Shown piece by piece: positions 1-16,105 of a DNA stretch of 64,000 nt; position 1 is the first letter of the stretch, and each line of letters starts with the position of its first letter. The position numbers and the translations under genes were made by a program. The DNA lies in contig CM038912.1 of NCBI GenBank assembly GCA_021904315.1, forward strand, positions 20,533,501 through 20,597,500. Reading direction: 5' to 3'. A model generated the notes under the pieces. It made no database searches, had not been told where the DNA came from, and worked only from the letters and a program-made list of their open reading frames with translations. This DNA is from Sphagnum magellanicum (Eukaryota > Streptophyta > Sphagnopsida > Sphagnales > Sphagnaceae).

Positions 1-29
1 TTTTAAAATTTCAAAAGTCCTTTACCACA

Positions 30-400
30 TATAAATGGGGTATAATGTACATGATGTGTTAAAAAAAGTTGTAGTTTATTATATAAGAAAATGGTAAAAT
101 TTTAAAAACCAAATTTTGGTTATGATTTGAAATTGTTATCATTTTTAAAGATGAAACATTGAATTTACAAGGAATTAGGACACTTTCAAAAAATCATATT
201 TATTCAAAAATTATAAACAAAGAAACATGTCATGTACTTGGACAATTATACACATTTATTATAACAATTTGTAAGAAAATTGTTCAAAAATTCATTTGTA
301 TGAAAGAATTAATTTTGGGCAAAAGGACATGTAATCCTTTTCTAAAGTAATGCCATTGGCTCATTTGATCTTTTCTGCACCTGTATGCTATTGATGATGC
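30..400 (+). repeat. Left copy of a ~370-bp direct repeat beside hAT copy A
   Basis: This stretch and 2395-2760 share a diverged order of matching blocks: AAGTTGTAG, ATTTGAAATTGT, a block around AAGATGAAACA, ATTAACAAAGAA or its variant, and ATTGGCTCATT. In the left copy the hAT transposase relic follows directly, so the repeat is probably the upstream part of that element, and the right copy a second, truncated insertion. Confidence 0.5.
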
Positions 401-1596
401 CAAAGTCTACCAAGGTTTTTCAAAGGTGAATTTGAATGCTATTCAAACAACATTACACAAAACTACTCCTTGGATTAAAAAATCAAGCAAGGGAAGGCAA
501 GAATGAAAAGATTTTGTATCATTGCAAGGGTACCAACAAAGATGTTCAAGACTCTTGTGAAGATGTAATTTTCCTCAAAAATTGTTTTGTTTCAAAAAAC
601 TTTTGAATACCAAATTGCAATTTCCATATGTTATGGACAACAACAAGTTTTACACTTGTTTTCTAGAATGCTAATTGGACAAACTTGGGTAGTGCTCAAG
701 CAATAGTCAATACATTGTTTCATGTTGTCAAGCAATGTGTTTTAAATCAAATTCAAGGGTATTGGTTGTTGTCAAATGCTTTTATTTCTTTTTTCATTTT
801 GTGCCTTGTTATGAATGTTGATGTGGTCAACATTGAAGCTTTGAATCAATCACTAATTTGTGTGATATGATTAAAAAATGTAGGAATCTAAGAAAAGGAT
901 GATGGTGTAAGTTGTGAAGATATTATGCCATTCTTCACCTTTTCAATGGTGTACAATCATTCTGAGACCCACAACATGTTGGCAATCATGCTTCACCTTT
1001 GTTACAAAAACATGAAATGTATTCGGGAATTCGTAGGCAATTTAATTGTTGCATAATACAATGCTAAGAATTTGTGTCATCTTTTGTTGCAAGTGTACAA
1101 TCATTGAAACCATGCCAAAGAACAAACAAAACTAATAACAACTTTTAAAAATGATTTTTTTGGGGGGCAAGTTGTGTTAGTTGATGATATATTAATTTCA
1201 ACTTTGAAAAAAAAGTTAAAATTATTTTGATGATTACCTATATGATCAACAAATATGATAACCCCCTAGTTTGGTAGGTACAATATGCACAATAGTTTCC
1301 ACATTTTCCTTCTTGGCTCATCAAATGCTTGGCATTGTAGGGTCACAAATGAAATAGAATGAATCTTTAATGTCATCATAAACCTTCAACAGTCACAATT
1401 GGGAATTGAAAATTTGGATTATCTCATTTTGGTGATAAAAAATTGGTTTGAAAATGTTCATGTTGGTTGCAATGGGGCCTACAAACCTAAGAGTGTGATT
1501 GATTTTCATACCTTGGAGTTTAATATAATTGAAGAAAATAATAAGTTCATTGAAGAGTGGGGACTTTTTGAAGAAGACCCTAATTTAAACTTATAA
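360..1596 (+). pseudogene. hAT-like transposase relic, copy A
   Basis: Decayed transposase of a plant hAT-like family (RNase H-like core plus C-terminal dimerisation region). Recognisable pieces in order: about 580-700, related to the segment that reads FxxxLxYxxAIxxCYxxQ in this family; 700-790, VVKQCVLNQIQGYWLLSNAF; 945-1100, HNMLAIML followed by FVGN; about 1310-1350, AHQMLGIVGSQ; and 1399-1596, LGIENLDYLILVIKNW ending in IIEENNKFIEEWGLFEE. The pieces fall in different frames with several stops and frameshifts, so it is dead. The N-terminal part and a BED zinc finger were not found. Copy B at 17.96-19.20 kb belongs to the same family. Confidence 0.7.
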
Positions 1597-2394
1597 TTTT
1601 CTATATTCCTAATCATTTTGGTTTTCCTTGTTTTTTTATTTAATGTGCATTTTGTTTATATAAAAATGTTTTGATGTTGAGTTCTTGTTTGTAATTAAGG
1701 TAAAAGCACATATGAATTATTAGTAGTGTAGATTCAATATTCAATCCCAAGCTATTTGCATTGGAAATCTTTTTTTATTTTTTGCAATAATCTAATGATG
1801 AAATGGGCATGATTTTTGAGAACCTTGATGATCTTCAAACTCCATACATGGTTGGGAAATGCAAGATCAATTTTTTTATGTTTTATTTTTTGCCATGTGC
1901 TTTTATTGAGGTCAATTGAATTATTTTGTCCATGCTTGTAATTTTCAAGTTATCTTTTCAATTAAAATAAATAAATTTGGGTTAAAATGCAAAACAATGA
2001 GCCAAAAACCATGTCAAATCATGTTCAAAACTACATGGTTTTATATATGCCTATGTGATGCCCCTTTAATGACATGTTAATTATGCCAAATTGTGTTTTA
2101 TAATTAATATGGTTGTTGAGAAATCTAAATTGAACCATTGGATCTGTTGATTTTGAGTTTTGATTTGAACAATGGACCTTTACAATTAAACATGTGTTCC
2201 AACATTACTAGTTTCAAAAAAGGGCCCTTGATTTTCATAATATACAAACTCTTTGATGTTGAATTGTTTTGTACTAATAGGGGACTATTGAACGCACATA
2301 AACAACATTCCAAATTTAAGGAATTTATAATTTGATCTTTTCCCCCACAAAATAAAAAATTGAATTTATTAATGTTCCTAAATCCTTTATGATA
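1597..2394. other. No gene seen
   Basis: AT-rich sequence between hAT copy A and the second direct-repeat copy. Reading frames are short and of biased composition on both strands; none resembles a known family. Confidence 0.6.
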
Positions 2395-2760
2395 TGTAGA
2401 TTTGATGCAATGCAAATGGTGTTTAAAACAAAGTTGTAGCTTATAATACAAAGAATAAACCTCAAAGTAGTTAACATGTTTTGGCATTATTTGAAATTGT
2501 GATCGTTTTTCAAGACGAAACACAAAACTCTAGTGTAGAATCTTACATTTCTAGAAAATTATATTTATTTGAAAATAATTAACAAAGAACACATGATATA
2601 TTGGGGAAACGATACTAATTAAAAGCAATAATTAAAAAAAAATGTTAATTTTTTTTCTATGAAAAAGTTTTTTTTGGCCAATTTTTTTTTTTTTTTTTGA
2701 AACAAAGTAAACAAATTGGCTCATTGATTTTTTGATTTCACCCATTTGTGATGTGCAAGT
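2395..2760 (+). repeat. Right copy of the ~370-bp direct repeat
   Basis: It matches 30-400 in the same orientation, with small insertions and an expanded poly-T at about 2685-2698. After the shared ATTGGCTCATTGAT the two copies diverge and no transposase follows here. Confidence 0.5.
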
Positions 2761-3784
2761 TATTTGATGACAACTATGTGTGTGCTAATTGTCATTTGTC
2801 ATGTACATTGGTCAAGGTAAGTTTGTGTGATGTTTGGGGTCAAGGATTATATTATGTGCACATTTGTAATAAGTTTAAATTTCTTGATTTTGCCATTATC
2901 AGCATGTTTTCTATTTTTTTTCTTTTTTAGCTATTTAGTTTCTGGTTTTTATATTTTCCTTATGCATGCAAGTTTGAGTTTTTGAAGGTTTGAATTCATC
3001 TATTTTTCCACTTGCCATAAGTTTTTTTTTCCCCACTACAAGTCAGTTGTCAATTATATCCATGTTTTCCATTTTGGTCCATTCTATCTACTACAAGTCA
3101 ATTGTCAAATTTGTCTATTTTGTTTACTACCAAGTTAGCCTTAAAATTCAAATTTTATATTGGGTCTTTGTGCTTGTTTTGAGTCTTGAGTTTATGTTTT
3201 GGATTGTTGTTGTCTTTTATGAGTCTTGAATTGTTGTTTTGTGTCTTGATTGTTTTTGGTTGTTTATGGAAGTATATTGTTTGAGTTTGTTGTGTGTTTG
3301 TGGCCCTCAAAAGCTTTTTATGAAAAAATATTTTGCAAAGGTGAAGGTGGATTCAATTGCAATTTTGAATAACAAATCATCTCCAAGGGTGATTATAGGA
3401 TGTTAAGACTTGAGTTTATAAATTAAATATGTTATATCATTTTTTGGTTACAAACATATTATGCACATATGTATTTTAATATCATTTGTAAGTTTTATGA
3501 CAATGTGTGATGTGTAAGAAAGCTAGATAATGTAACCCATGTTGATTTGAATCAAATGAACAAACCTAAAATCCTAACCATACCCAAAACCACAGGGGCT
3601 TCAACAACCCTAAACCTTATACCTAATAATTGCCATGAATTTGAGAAAATAAATTGAATTGTACATAGAAGTTCTAGATTTTTTTTAAAGAATTCTAAAC
3701 CTTACCCGAAAGGGTAATCAAAGTTATATGATATAGAATACATGGGACTGCATGTTTTCTAAAAAAAACATATACTCACACAAG
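2761..3784. other. No gene seen
   Basis: T-rich on the plus strand (runs of TTTTGTG and TTGAGTTT between about 2880 and 3300). Open frames here are hydrophobic because of composition. No family was recognised. Confidence 0.6.
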
Positions 3785-4108
3785 ATTGGTTGGTACGTTC
3801 ACCTTATTTAGTGTGGCCTCTTAGTGACCATATTAAGCCCAAAAAATGTTAGATTTGAATTGAGAGACCCTGATGTAGTCTAACCATGGGATATTTGTAA
3901 TATTTAGAAATCATTTTAATGGATTTTGGGATTTTTACCATGCTACCAATATGGGTTCTGGTTCATCCAAGTCCATATTGAACCCAGGAAATGTTAAATT
4001 TGGACTCGAAGACCCTGATTTAAATTTAGGATGTGCGATATATACAGTGGTTCGAAGCAACTTTAAAAAGTCAGGGTTTTTACAATGGTACCAGTGTAGG
4101 TCCATCCC
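3785..4108 (+). repeat. Two adjoining copies of a short element related to 28730-28911
   Basis: The first copy (about 3785-3970) runs from TTGGTACGTTCACC to ATGGGTTCTGGTTCATCC. A second, 5'-truncated copy follows at 3966-4108 (CATATTGAACCCAGGAAATG to GTAGGTCCATCCC). Both share the internal blocks AATGTTAGATTTGAA (or variant), AGACCCTGAT and TTTTTACCATGGTACCA with the element at 28.7-28.9 kb, which lies in the opposite orientation. Confidence 0.55.
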
Positions 4109-6698
4109 ATTTCCTCTCTGCACATTGTCTTTGTGCATCTATTGGATCATGCCATGATTGACAAACCATCATGCCAACGGAAGTTTGGTATGGTCAAAAA
4201 TTGTGGATGTATGTTCAATTATGGTGGATGGTAATTGAAACTGGAAAATGACATCAAGTCAAAACCCAAGAAAAATGAGTTGCCTCATCAATAAGGGGAA
4301 TCAGAGTTACATTTGCTTGTGTGCAACAGATAAATGGTTATTCCAAAACCTCAAGAATTTACGGGATCAGTTACCTAGCCTGGTAACTGAGTTGTGGTTC
4401 ATCCACAACTGAGGCATGATGGGTTTCCAAGGGATGGTGAACTGCTGAGTTCTGTTTCACATAATTCCTCGGGGACACTGTGAATAGAAGAGGTAGTGTA
4501 GTTCCTTGCTTCCTGCATTGGGTATAATCACTTATCATTGAACACCCATGGGTGAGCAAACACTCAACCAGTTCAGAAAATGGCTTGTTACCATTTAGTG
4601 GTGCTTTAAAACTTAACAACCAGGTCTTAAAACTGGTAGTTAGGGTTTGCTAAACTTTCCATTCAAAGATGTTTTTGTGTTTGTCAATGGGCTTCAAAAC
4701 TCTCATGTGCCAAAATATTTCCCTGTTCATTTGACTCTTTGGGTTTGGTAATCAGTAATCACTTCTCATAGTTCTCACTTTTTCACTTTCTGAAAGGCAG
4801 ATTGCGTCCACGCACAATTGTTTTTGTTGCAAGTGAAATTGTTTGGAGTAAAGTCCACATCATTTGGTAATAAGAGGGATATTGTTCATGGATGAAGTTT
4901 GTCCCGTTCAATTATAGAATGTACTTCAGTTATGCATGGAAGGATATGTGTTCACAAAAAGGTGGACTTGTTTTCTAAACCCTCGTTACTTTGGGAGATT
5001 TTATTTTTCTTGTTTCAAACTAAAATGAAGGTCTGTAAATTGCTCTAGTGGAGATAGGTGAAGAGTTAACTAGACCTTGTGAACCTCCAGGGCCGAAAAT
5101 GATAAGAGAGTGAACACACCCTTTTTAAGAGCTTAAATGTTCGCTCTCTCCGGCTTATCTACCCTATACCATTTTTAGTAATCCAAAATTCCAAAATTGA
5201 AGAAAAATTACACATGGTACAATAAGATTTTGTAGTGGACAGTGGTAATCTAGTGGGATAGTCATCTTCTTGCAGCTGTTTTGAGTTTGATTTTACCATT
5301 TCTTGGGCAGAGCAATTCAAATTTTTCTTCTTTCTGGCTTCTTTTGAGAATTACTTTGGACGCCAAACCAGGTATCCTAGTTCCTCACTTGCTGTATGGG
5401 GAAGTAACATGCTTGTTCAGGTGACCACATTTGAACACCTGGATGGACCATTTGCCTTGATGTCATTACTTACATTTGGCTCCAGGAGAACTATTTGCAG
5501 TCCATTCAAAAAGAGTTCAGAAAAATAGATGAAACTTTTTGTGTTAAGCTTAACAACCCCAATGGTATGATATGGTTTTGTGTTAACTTTAAAGAGGTCG
5601 ATTCAAACCTGAGTGTAGATCAAGCTGCCACAATCAATCACCAATTATCTTCAACATACCCATATGGAATCATTTAAAATACCAAACATGTGCACCTCAT
5701 AGCTCTCTTGCACAGATGCAGTGATAACCAGAAAAGTGCTTGACTTTTCTGGTTATGCAATGGTAGGCTTTTGCCTTCCCCAATGATAGACAAACTAGTG
5801 TGGCCTTTGCCACTGGTCAAGTGTGAACAGGACCCTGATGTTAGATCTCCATTGCAAAATATCTATTTCAATTTGAAATTAATCTTTGGTGATGAAAATG
5901 ACTCAAAATTTATTGTCTTCCTGACCTTAGATCTAAAACTTACAAAACCAGCAAATCCCATTCATTGAATTACTTTGCTGTTAACAAAAAGCTCACCCCA
6001 ATTTGCCTCAAATTTTAGTTTTGATATCATTGAATTCTCTTGGACAAAATTATTCAACATTCAATAAAAAAACCACCTCAATGCACCATTACTCATCAAG
6101 GGCCTTCCAATAGTACCAAGAGTGCAGTGGGAAGCAGCAGTGGTTTGGGAATTATCAACATGACAAACAAAACAAACAAACTACCTTCCTTAATAGATAG
6201 ATAATGAGCATTTCATATGATAGTCATGATGGTCCTCAGGTTGGAGGACCTGCACAAAAATTAAAAGGATGACAAGTGGGACTTGTAAATCAGATGAGAT
6301 CCAGATTTGACTCAGGTAATAATCTCCAGCCTGACCTGCTCATGAAATTGCCTAATGCATTGCACATCAAATGATGTACTTACCTAACTACATCTAACTC
6401 CATAGTTCCAAAATAAGTCTCTAGACAACACATTAGACCTTCCTGGCAATTTGCATCCCTGAACCAGAACCTGCAGCAGCTTTATGACAGAGTGAAGGAC
6501 ACCAAATACTGGGTTTGAATACAGCAAAAAGGTTCTGGATACCAATGAATATAAGACATATGAGAAGCCACAACATATTCAATTGAAAACATGTCTTCTC
6601 TGAAGAGAACTAGTATATCGTGAACAAAGCTGAAATAATGGAAAGTTGAAACACTGTTTGCAGAGGTCTTCAGTCTGAACTCTGTTTTCTTGTAGTCT
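4109..6698. other. No gene seen; contains Arf 3' flank and one perfect hairpin
   Basis: Moderately GC-richer than the far flanks, but no open frame resembles a protein family. The right end (about 6480-6698) is probably the 3' untranslated region of Arf. A short segment around 5790-5835 (CTAGTGTGGCCTTTGCCACT) is related to the tandem unit at 51.95-52.29 kb. Confidence 0.5.
5724..5756. repeat. Perfect 14-bp inverted repeat (hairpin)
   Basis: ATAACCAGAAAAGT at 5724-5737 and its exact reverse complement at 5743-5756 flank a 5-nt loop GCTTG. It is too short for a plant microRNA precursor; function unknown. Confidence 0.75.
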
Positions 6699-9420
<2,722 letters not shown>

Positions 9421-9549
9421 GCGGCAGCTCCGACTAATGAGAGAGTAGCTACGTTTGCTGGTTCTCTACCGTCGATCTGGGGAATCCAACGTCTGAAATC
9501 TAGGCTACATGTGTGGTGTATAGGTATCTTACTTAAGTAACTTACTAGA

Positions 9550-12500
9550 CCCAAAAAAAAAGAGATAATTATTAAATAACTAATAACTATTTAGCGTCTC
9601 GCATAACTTCTATTGTTGGAACTAGATACTTCGTGTACCGTGTGAATAGGGTTTCAGGTTTTGACCTCTTCTTCATACCTCATGACCGTTTTACACTGCT
9701 GTTGTGTGCTTGTTAGGTACCACTTTCTTGATTGGAGAGCTTGGCCGTTGAAGTGGTAGGCACTAGGTACCACAACCACTCACTCTATCCAATTGTTGGA
9801 AGCCACATGGAGACACCTTAAAAAAATATTTTTGTGGTCTGAAAGAGGCAGAAATTTTTTATTTTCAGCACACAAATGCAAAAGATTCAAAAACCCACAA
9901 ATCCCATGAGAAATTATTTTCAAGATATTAACTATATTCAATTTGGGTGATACCCCCACACTTTTACAATAGGTATGGTTTTCATGAATGTTTAAAACAA
10001 CATTTGGACATTTTGATTTAATCGCTAATTGCAAGAGGTCTTTAACTTTTATTGACAAACTTATGTTGTTTGAATTTGTGGATTTTATATGAACATACTA
10101 ATTTATATTCCATAATCTCAACTCAATTGTAGACTCAAAGCCAAACATTGTACAATCCAACATAACACGAGTTTTTTTCTTGCAAATGAGAATTTTTAAT
10201 TACAAAAATTGATTACAAATGACAATTTTTCTTCTAATGAAATCTCCATAGTTTCTATTGACTTATTTCATGGATTTTTGTAAGTCTTGGCAAAGCTACA
10301 ATGTTATTTTGAATTTTCGTCAGAATGTTCATATTGAGTACTTGATTTCTAATCATGCAATCCAAACCAATGTGCATTTTATCTAGCACAAATGGTTCTA
10401 CTAATTAAGAGGTAAAACTCTTGATGAGAATAAGAAAAAAACATTAACATAAAAAAGTGGCTAGCCACCATAACATTTATGTATATAGGCCATGTAAATC
10501 AACAAATAGAAAAGACAACAATGCTAACAAGCTAAAACTACTTAAAGAAATTGTAGAAAGACATGCGTCTAATAGATCACCTTCCTCAAAATGACTTGAT
10601 CCATGATATGAAACCATATACATTGGACCATTTCAAAGGTTAAAATGAACTTGTAGAATGCACACACTTCCAAAACCTCAATTAAAGGAGATGAAAACCA
10701 AATAACTAAAATTTCAAAAAATGTTGAACCATGTAACAAACTAATAACAACTACAAATTAAATTAAATTGTGAAAACCCATAAATTTTAGAAAAAATAGG
10801 TACCAAAGAAGTATTCTAGTTTCAAACAAAACACAAAGACGTTACAAAGTTTAAAGGTGAATGCATGCCATGGTGTACACAAAAAAATGTTATAGTTTGA
10901 CAATTTTAAATATCTATTTGAGTTTCTTACATCATGGTGAAAATTTAGAAATTAATTTTAATTTTGTAATAAATGATGGTTTATGTCCCAATCCAACTTT
11001 ATGTTGTGAAATCAATGCACATATGAATGATATAATAATCCAAAAAATATTATTTTGATTTGCAAAACCTTGTCACATTTCTATAATTCCAACAAAAGGA
11101 CCAAGATGTATTACATAATTTTCCATTAAATTTTACACATACATAAAAGAAACCATAAAGAACAATCTTTTCCATTAAAGTTTTCAATTTTTTTTTAAGG
11201 TCATGGAATTTAGATTAGATGATTTAAAATTTTTCATTAGTACATTATGGTATGAAAATGTTAATGATTATATTTTTTAGGTTGAAAAATGTTTTTCCAT
11301 TGAAAATTTACTTAGGCAAGTGTTTTTTTAGCCAATTAACAAAAATAAGATGTAATTTTGAATTCTTTAAAAAATGGAAAATTATTGTCAAATAATGTTT
11401 TTTTTAAATCTTTATCAAATTATTGGTGTACATTTACACAAATGCACAAATATGTTTCAATTTCATATTCATGATTCTTGTGACTTTCTTTTAATTTTGA
11501 AGTCAAAATCATTTATATGTGATCTTAAAAATAATTCAAAGTGCATGAAATCTTACCTATTGCTACTTTTCATACTATACATGTAGTTCCAAATTTTTCT
11601 CAAAGTGTGTACATCATAGTGTGGATTCACCTTTAAATGCAATGAAGAAACCATGGTTTTTAGAACCATTTACCTCACAAAATAGAATTATGTAAAGCCC
11701 AAAGGTTCCAATATTGTTTATTAATATCAAATCCAATGCACCTCCAAACTCCTAATCATGTAGGACAAAGCTAGAAAGGTTAGCCTTGATGTATAAACAT
11801 TTAATATGAGCCAAGAAACTAACAAGCAACCAAGATAATTGCAACTACAATGACAATGAATGCAAAATCAATGAGCGATGAAACAATTGGGGTCCACCCA
11901 AATGTGTAATGTGTTTTCACCTATGAAATGGAGGAGGAAAAAAAGGCATACCTTAAGGTGTTTGTTTGAATGATGTAAATGCATCATGCTTTGAATTTTG
12001 AACCTTTGAAAGTATCACGTTGAATAATGTTAGTTCTTGAGAAAAAGCTCTAGAACAACAACACCATTTTGTCGTAAAAATTCAAGGAATTTGGGTAGGA
12101 AGTAAAAAACACTAAACACATTTTAACTATAAGGCATTTAAAAATGACAAAATGAACTTTGGGCTCCTCTCTTTCAAACAATGATCCCAACAACCCAACT
12201 AAAATGACCCTCCTCCTTCCAAACCATAATATCAATAAACATGATAAAGCCCTCCTTCACCAATCCTTTAGTCACATTTCACTTAGGACAACAAAACATT
12301 CCCCTATGGTCTCTTCAATTGAATTTTATTGAAAACACAAATTAGCAACAACACTTCTAGGACTTTGCTTCAGTTAGAACAATAACATGACTAACTCCTT
12401 GTGTGATATGATGGAGATGACAAAACTTAAGCAATAGTCTACACTACATGACCTAGGCTAAGCACACAACTTTTCATTATCCTTTTCATTACGTTATTAA

Positions 12501-13070
12501 TTAGATGCAAGGATTAGATGATAAAACATGTGGTTTTTTCCAAAAACTACAAACTCATTTTTTGAGCTTGAACTGGTATTTACAAGCCACAAGTTGATTG
12601 AAAAAAAGGTTGGTCCTTGGAAAGGAATTCAACCTTGTTGCCTTTTGCTCCTTTTATCATGTTTGCACCCCACAACCTTATCTTGCCCAAAAGAAAACAC
12701 TATTCCATTACATCACCACTTTTATAAATTCTCCTTTAATTCACAATTATATTTATTTAAACATATTTATTCTTGACCATAATTCATTCATAGGTATGCA
12801 TGAAGGAAAAGGAATATAAAAAAATGCAAAACAAAACAAAAGTTAGGTGAAAGCAACAACAAGGCCAAGAATGTACACGGTACATAGACTTTGTCCACCA
12901 TGTTGTACATTGCAAGAAAGTCATTAAAGCCCAAAATGCCCTAGCACTCATTTTCACATCACCATTCGTGGTTCACATTGCTTGAACCATTGTGTTTCAA
13001 AACCATCATTTTGACAAACATAGATGAAAACATTCATGCCTCCATTTCACATCAATCTATTTGCAAGGCT
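9550..13070. other. No gene seen
   Basis: AT-rich DNA upstream of Arf with many oligo-A and oligo-T tracts. Open frames are short and compositionally biased on both strands. I found no terminal repeats or transposase motifs here. Confidence 0.6.
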
Positions 13071-13079
13071 TTCAAACAC

Positions 13080-13500
13080 AATGGAACATGGAATCCATAT
13101 AATGGCATTAACACAATAATGATAAGCAATTGGAAAATAATATCATGAAGAAAAACAAAAACAAAACAAAATTCAAAGATGCAATGTTGAAGATCTTCAA
13201 AAGCATCATCATTGGAAAATTTTAAGACATAATGGAATGCATGAAATGGTGAACATAATGGTAAGAAACACCGAAAAATATCATGTAATCAAAAAGAAGA
13301 AGAAGAAAGCAAGATGGAATGCATCCATACAATGTTGGAAATTTTTTAAAACAATTGAGAAACATCATTATTGGGAAAATAAAAGATAAAATGGAATCCA
13401 TGAAATGGTGGTGAAAATCATCAAGAACAACCTAAACATCATCATGAAGATAATAAAATAAAATGATATGAACATACATACAATGGTAAACATGATATGC
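13080..13500 (+). repeat. Degenerate A-rich tandem repeat, unit about 150 bp
   Basis: The block CATCATCATTGG, then AATGGAATGCATGAAATGGTG, recurs at about 13200-13270 and 13350-13420 with related shorter blocks around them. The copies differ by many substitutions. Confidence 0.35.
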
Positions 13501-15684
13501 ACAAATTTAAACCACTATAAACTTAAATTAGTTTTATGTTTGCATTGAATTTTGACACCATATATTTGTCTAAATTTTTAATTTTAGTTGAAAGCATGAG
13601 GAGTGATGAAAAATTAAGGTGGTTGTGTGTGATCATTTGAAAACATCACACATGAAACACTCATATTTGATTCTAAAAACACATCAACAAACATTTTAAT
13701 ATCAAATCACATTAAAAAACATGAAGACGATGTTCAACACCCATAAAGTCATTACAAACAATAAACATTTGGTTTGTTTTCATAATAAAAATGATACTAA
13801 TAAAAGCATATTCACAATTAGGGTACCCCTTTTTGGACACAAGACTCAAGGATTTTGTTTTTGCTATCTTCCAAATATAGAATCTAAATGGAATAAATTT
13901 AAGTGAAAATATTAGATAATTCAAATTATGATAATTTGCATGGTGGTGGTGATTTTTCACATGCATATGTAATTATGCATAAATATTTTGATAAAAAAAC
14001 TAAAAATGTAAAAAATGAGTACATAAACTTCTATATACAACTTAGCATATTTTCTTACATGAAAAGCTTTGACACATTTTACTGATGCTTGGGGCCATAA
14101 GTTCTAAGTTTAGTTAATACAAAAAATCAACCAAATGGCAAATAAAGGGAATCATATTCCTTATTGCCCTTTCAAAATGGATTCTATAACCTTCAAAATT
14201 CTTATATTATATAATATTTAATCAAATGCATTATATGAACATTGCCAAACATAGATGTATGCATTACTTATCCATGAAAAAAATTGAAATCAATTTTATT
14301 ATTTAATACATTTCTTTTGATTCCTTTAAAATGAAAATTATAATTAAAACAAAGATTCAAATTATTTAAAAGGACTCAAAAAGACCTTTACATTATCTCC
14401 AATCTATTCTTGGAATTTTTTATTATATTAACATGACATTATTCTAGTTATAATTTTATACCAATCCACCATAATCATGAAATAATAAATATAATTATAA
14501 TCTAAAATAGTTTTTTGCTATCTTTTTTCATTAAACCATCCTTTTGGGTACCTTGATCATGAATATGCCCATTAAAAATGATGTTTTGGGTTCTAAAATA
14601 AAAATAAAGGTGTCCATTACAACCGGATCCAACCATGTTATTAGGAACCACATGTGCCCCTTTAAACCACTACTTCTTTTGAAGAATATTTTTAATATAT
14701 CTTTCAAAAAATATATATATATAAATTTTCTTTTAATACTATTATGTTAAGGTGTATATTAAAAGAATTCCCAAAATATGTCATAAATCTTTTTTTCAAA
14801 TTGTGCTTTTAATGTCAAAACTACTTTTAAACTACTTTTAGGCAACTTTTAAACAATTGTTACAAAGCCTTAAAAGTTCTTTTATGTTTTTTCACTCATT
14901 ACATTGATTCCAAATTTTTATTATACATGTACATAATGTATTCACAATAAAATTCTTTTAAAATATATTTTATTTATTATTATTATAATTTTACAATCCA
15001 AAGTTCAAAAAATTAAGTAGTGTTTACAATTGCTAATGGTGCATGTTAGTATGACTGCACCCAACCCTAGTAAATGGACACTGCCACCAAGTTGTTACCA
15101 ATGATGGCCATGTTGGGGTTTTTCTTTAGTAACCATCAAGCCCAAGTCTAATTTTTTTGATAAAAAACCATAGCAATGTTTAAATCAAAATAGTAAAAAA
15201 TGGAATGACAATGGCATACTTGATTTTTTGAAGGTCAAGTTGGACCTCAAAATTTGTCACATTCCACATGTTATAAAAGTTGTTTTTTTGTTATCTTGCA
15301 AATGTTAACTTGTGGAATTTTTTTATCAAAATGAAAAACCAAAAATAGACTATAGTTAGTTGGAGCTTAGAGCTTGCCACTAGGTCACTAAACCTTAACA
15401 CCTAGCTATACCCTAACTTAGATATATACTATATGCATATATCTAGGATTTGAAATTGTGAAAAATACCTTAAGACCCATTGGGTTTGGTTTTCTTGGGT
15501 TTGGCCCAAGTTTAGGTTTTCCCACACCTAGACCCATTAATTTGGGTCTTGTGGTAGGTATTTTCCCACTTAGATTTATTAGGGTAGATAGCTAGACCTA
15601 ACCAAGACTAGTTATTATATTTGAGCCTTCATTAATTCCTTGTTTTCAATAAATAAATACCACACCATTAGTATTACTTACAAT
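13501..15684. other. No gene seen
   Basis: Very AT-rich. It contains long A/T tracts and short frames only, with no recognised family, RNA gene or terminal repeat. Confidence 0.6.
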
Positions 15685-16105
15685 TACATCATGAAAGTGT
15701 CTAAATAATGTGTTTGATGATAACATATTTAGATGTGTTAAATTTACTTCATTTCTAAAAACCAAATATAACAATTCTAAAGTACATGCTTTCACAAAAT
15801 CTATGCTATATTTTAAGGCTTCCATTTTTTAAAAAAATGGACATTGTTTTGATCTACTTACACCTACTTTTGTGAAATAAGACATTTACTTGCACCTACT
15901 TTCATTCACAATAACCTACTTAACTATTCATTAAATTTTTTTTAATCATATTTTTTCACATAAAATCAAGAACTATATAAACTTCAATTTTTTCACCCAA
16001 CCAAATTACATGTTTGATAATATCATGATATATTTTAAAGTACTTGTAATTCAACCCAAAAAAATACACTAATTGGTCTACTTGACTATGCTTTCATCCC
16101 TTAAT
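15685..16105 (+). repeat. Dispersed ~420-bp repeat, copy 1
   Basis: It aligns along its full length with 30025-30455 in the same orientation. Shared landmarks in order are TTACTTCATTT, CACAAAATCTATG, ACACCTACTTT (or TGCACCTA), ACCTACTTTCATTCACA, TTTTTTCACATAAAATCAA, CCCAACCAAATTACATGTT, ATGATATATTTTAA and GTACTTGTAATTCAACCCA. There is no coding potential and no clear terminal repeat, so the element class is unknown. Confidence 0.75.
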
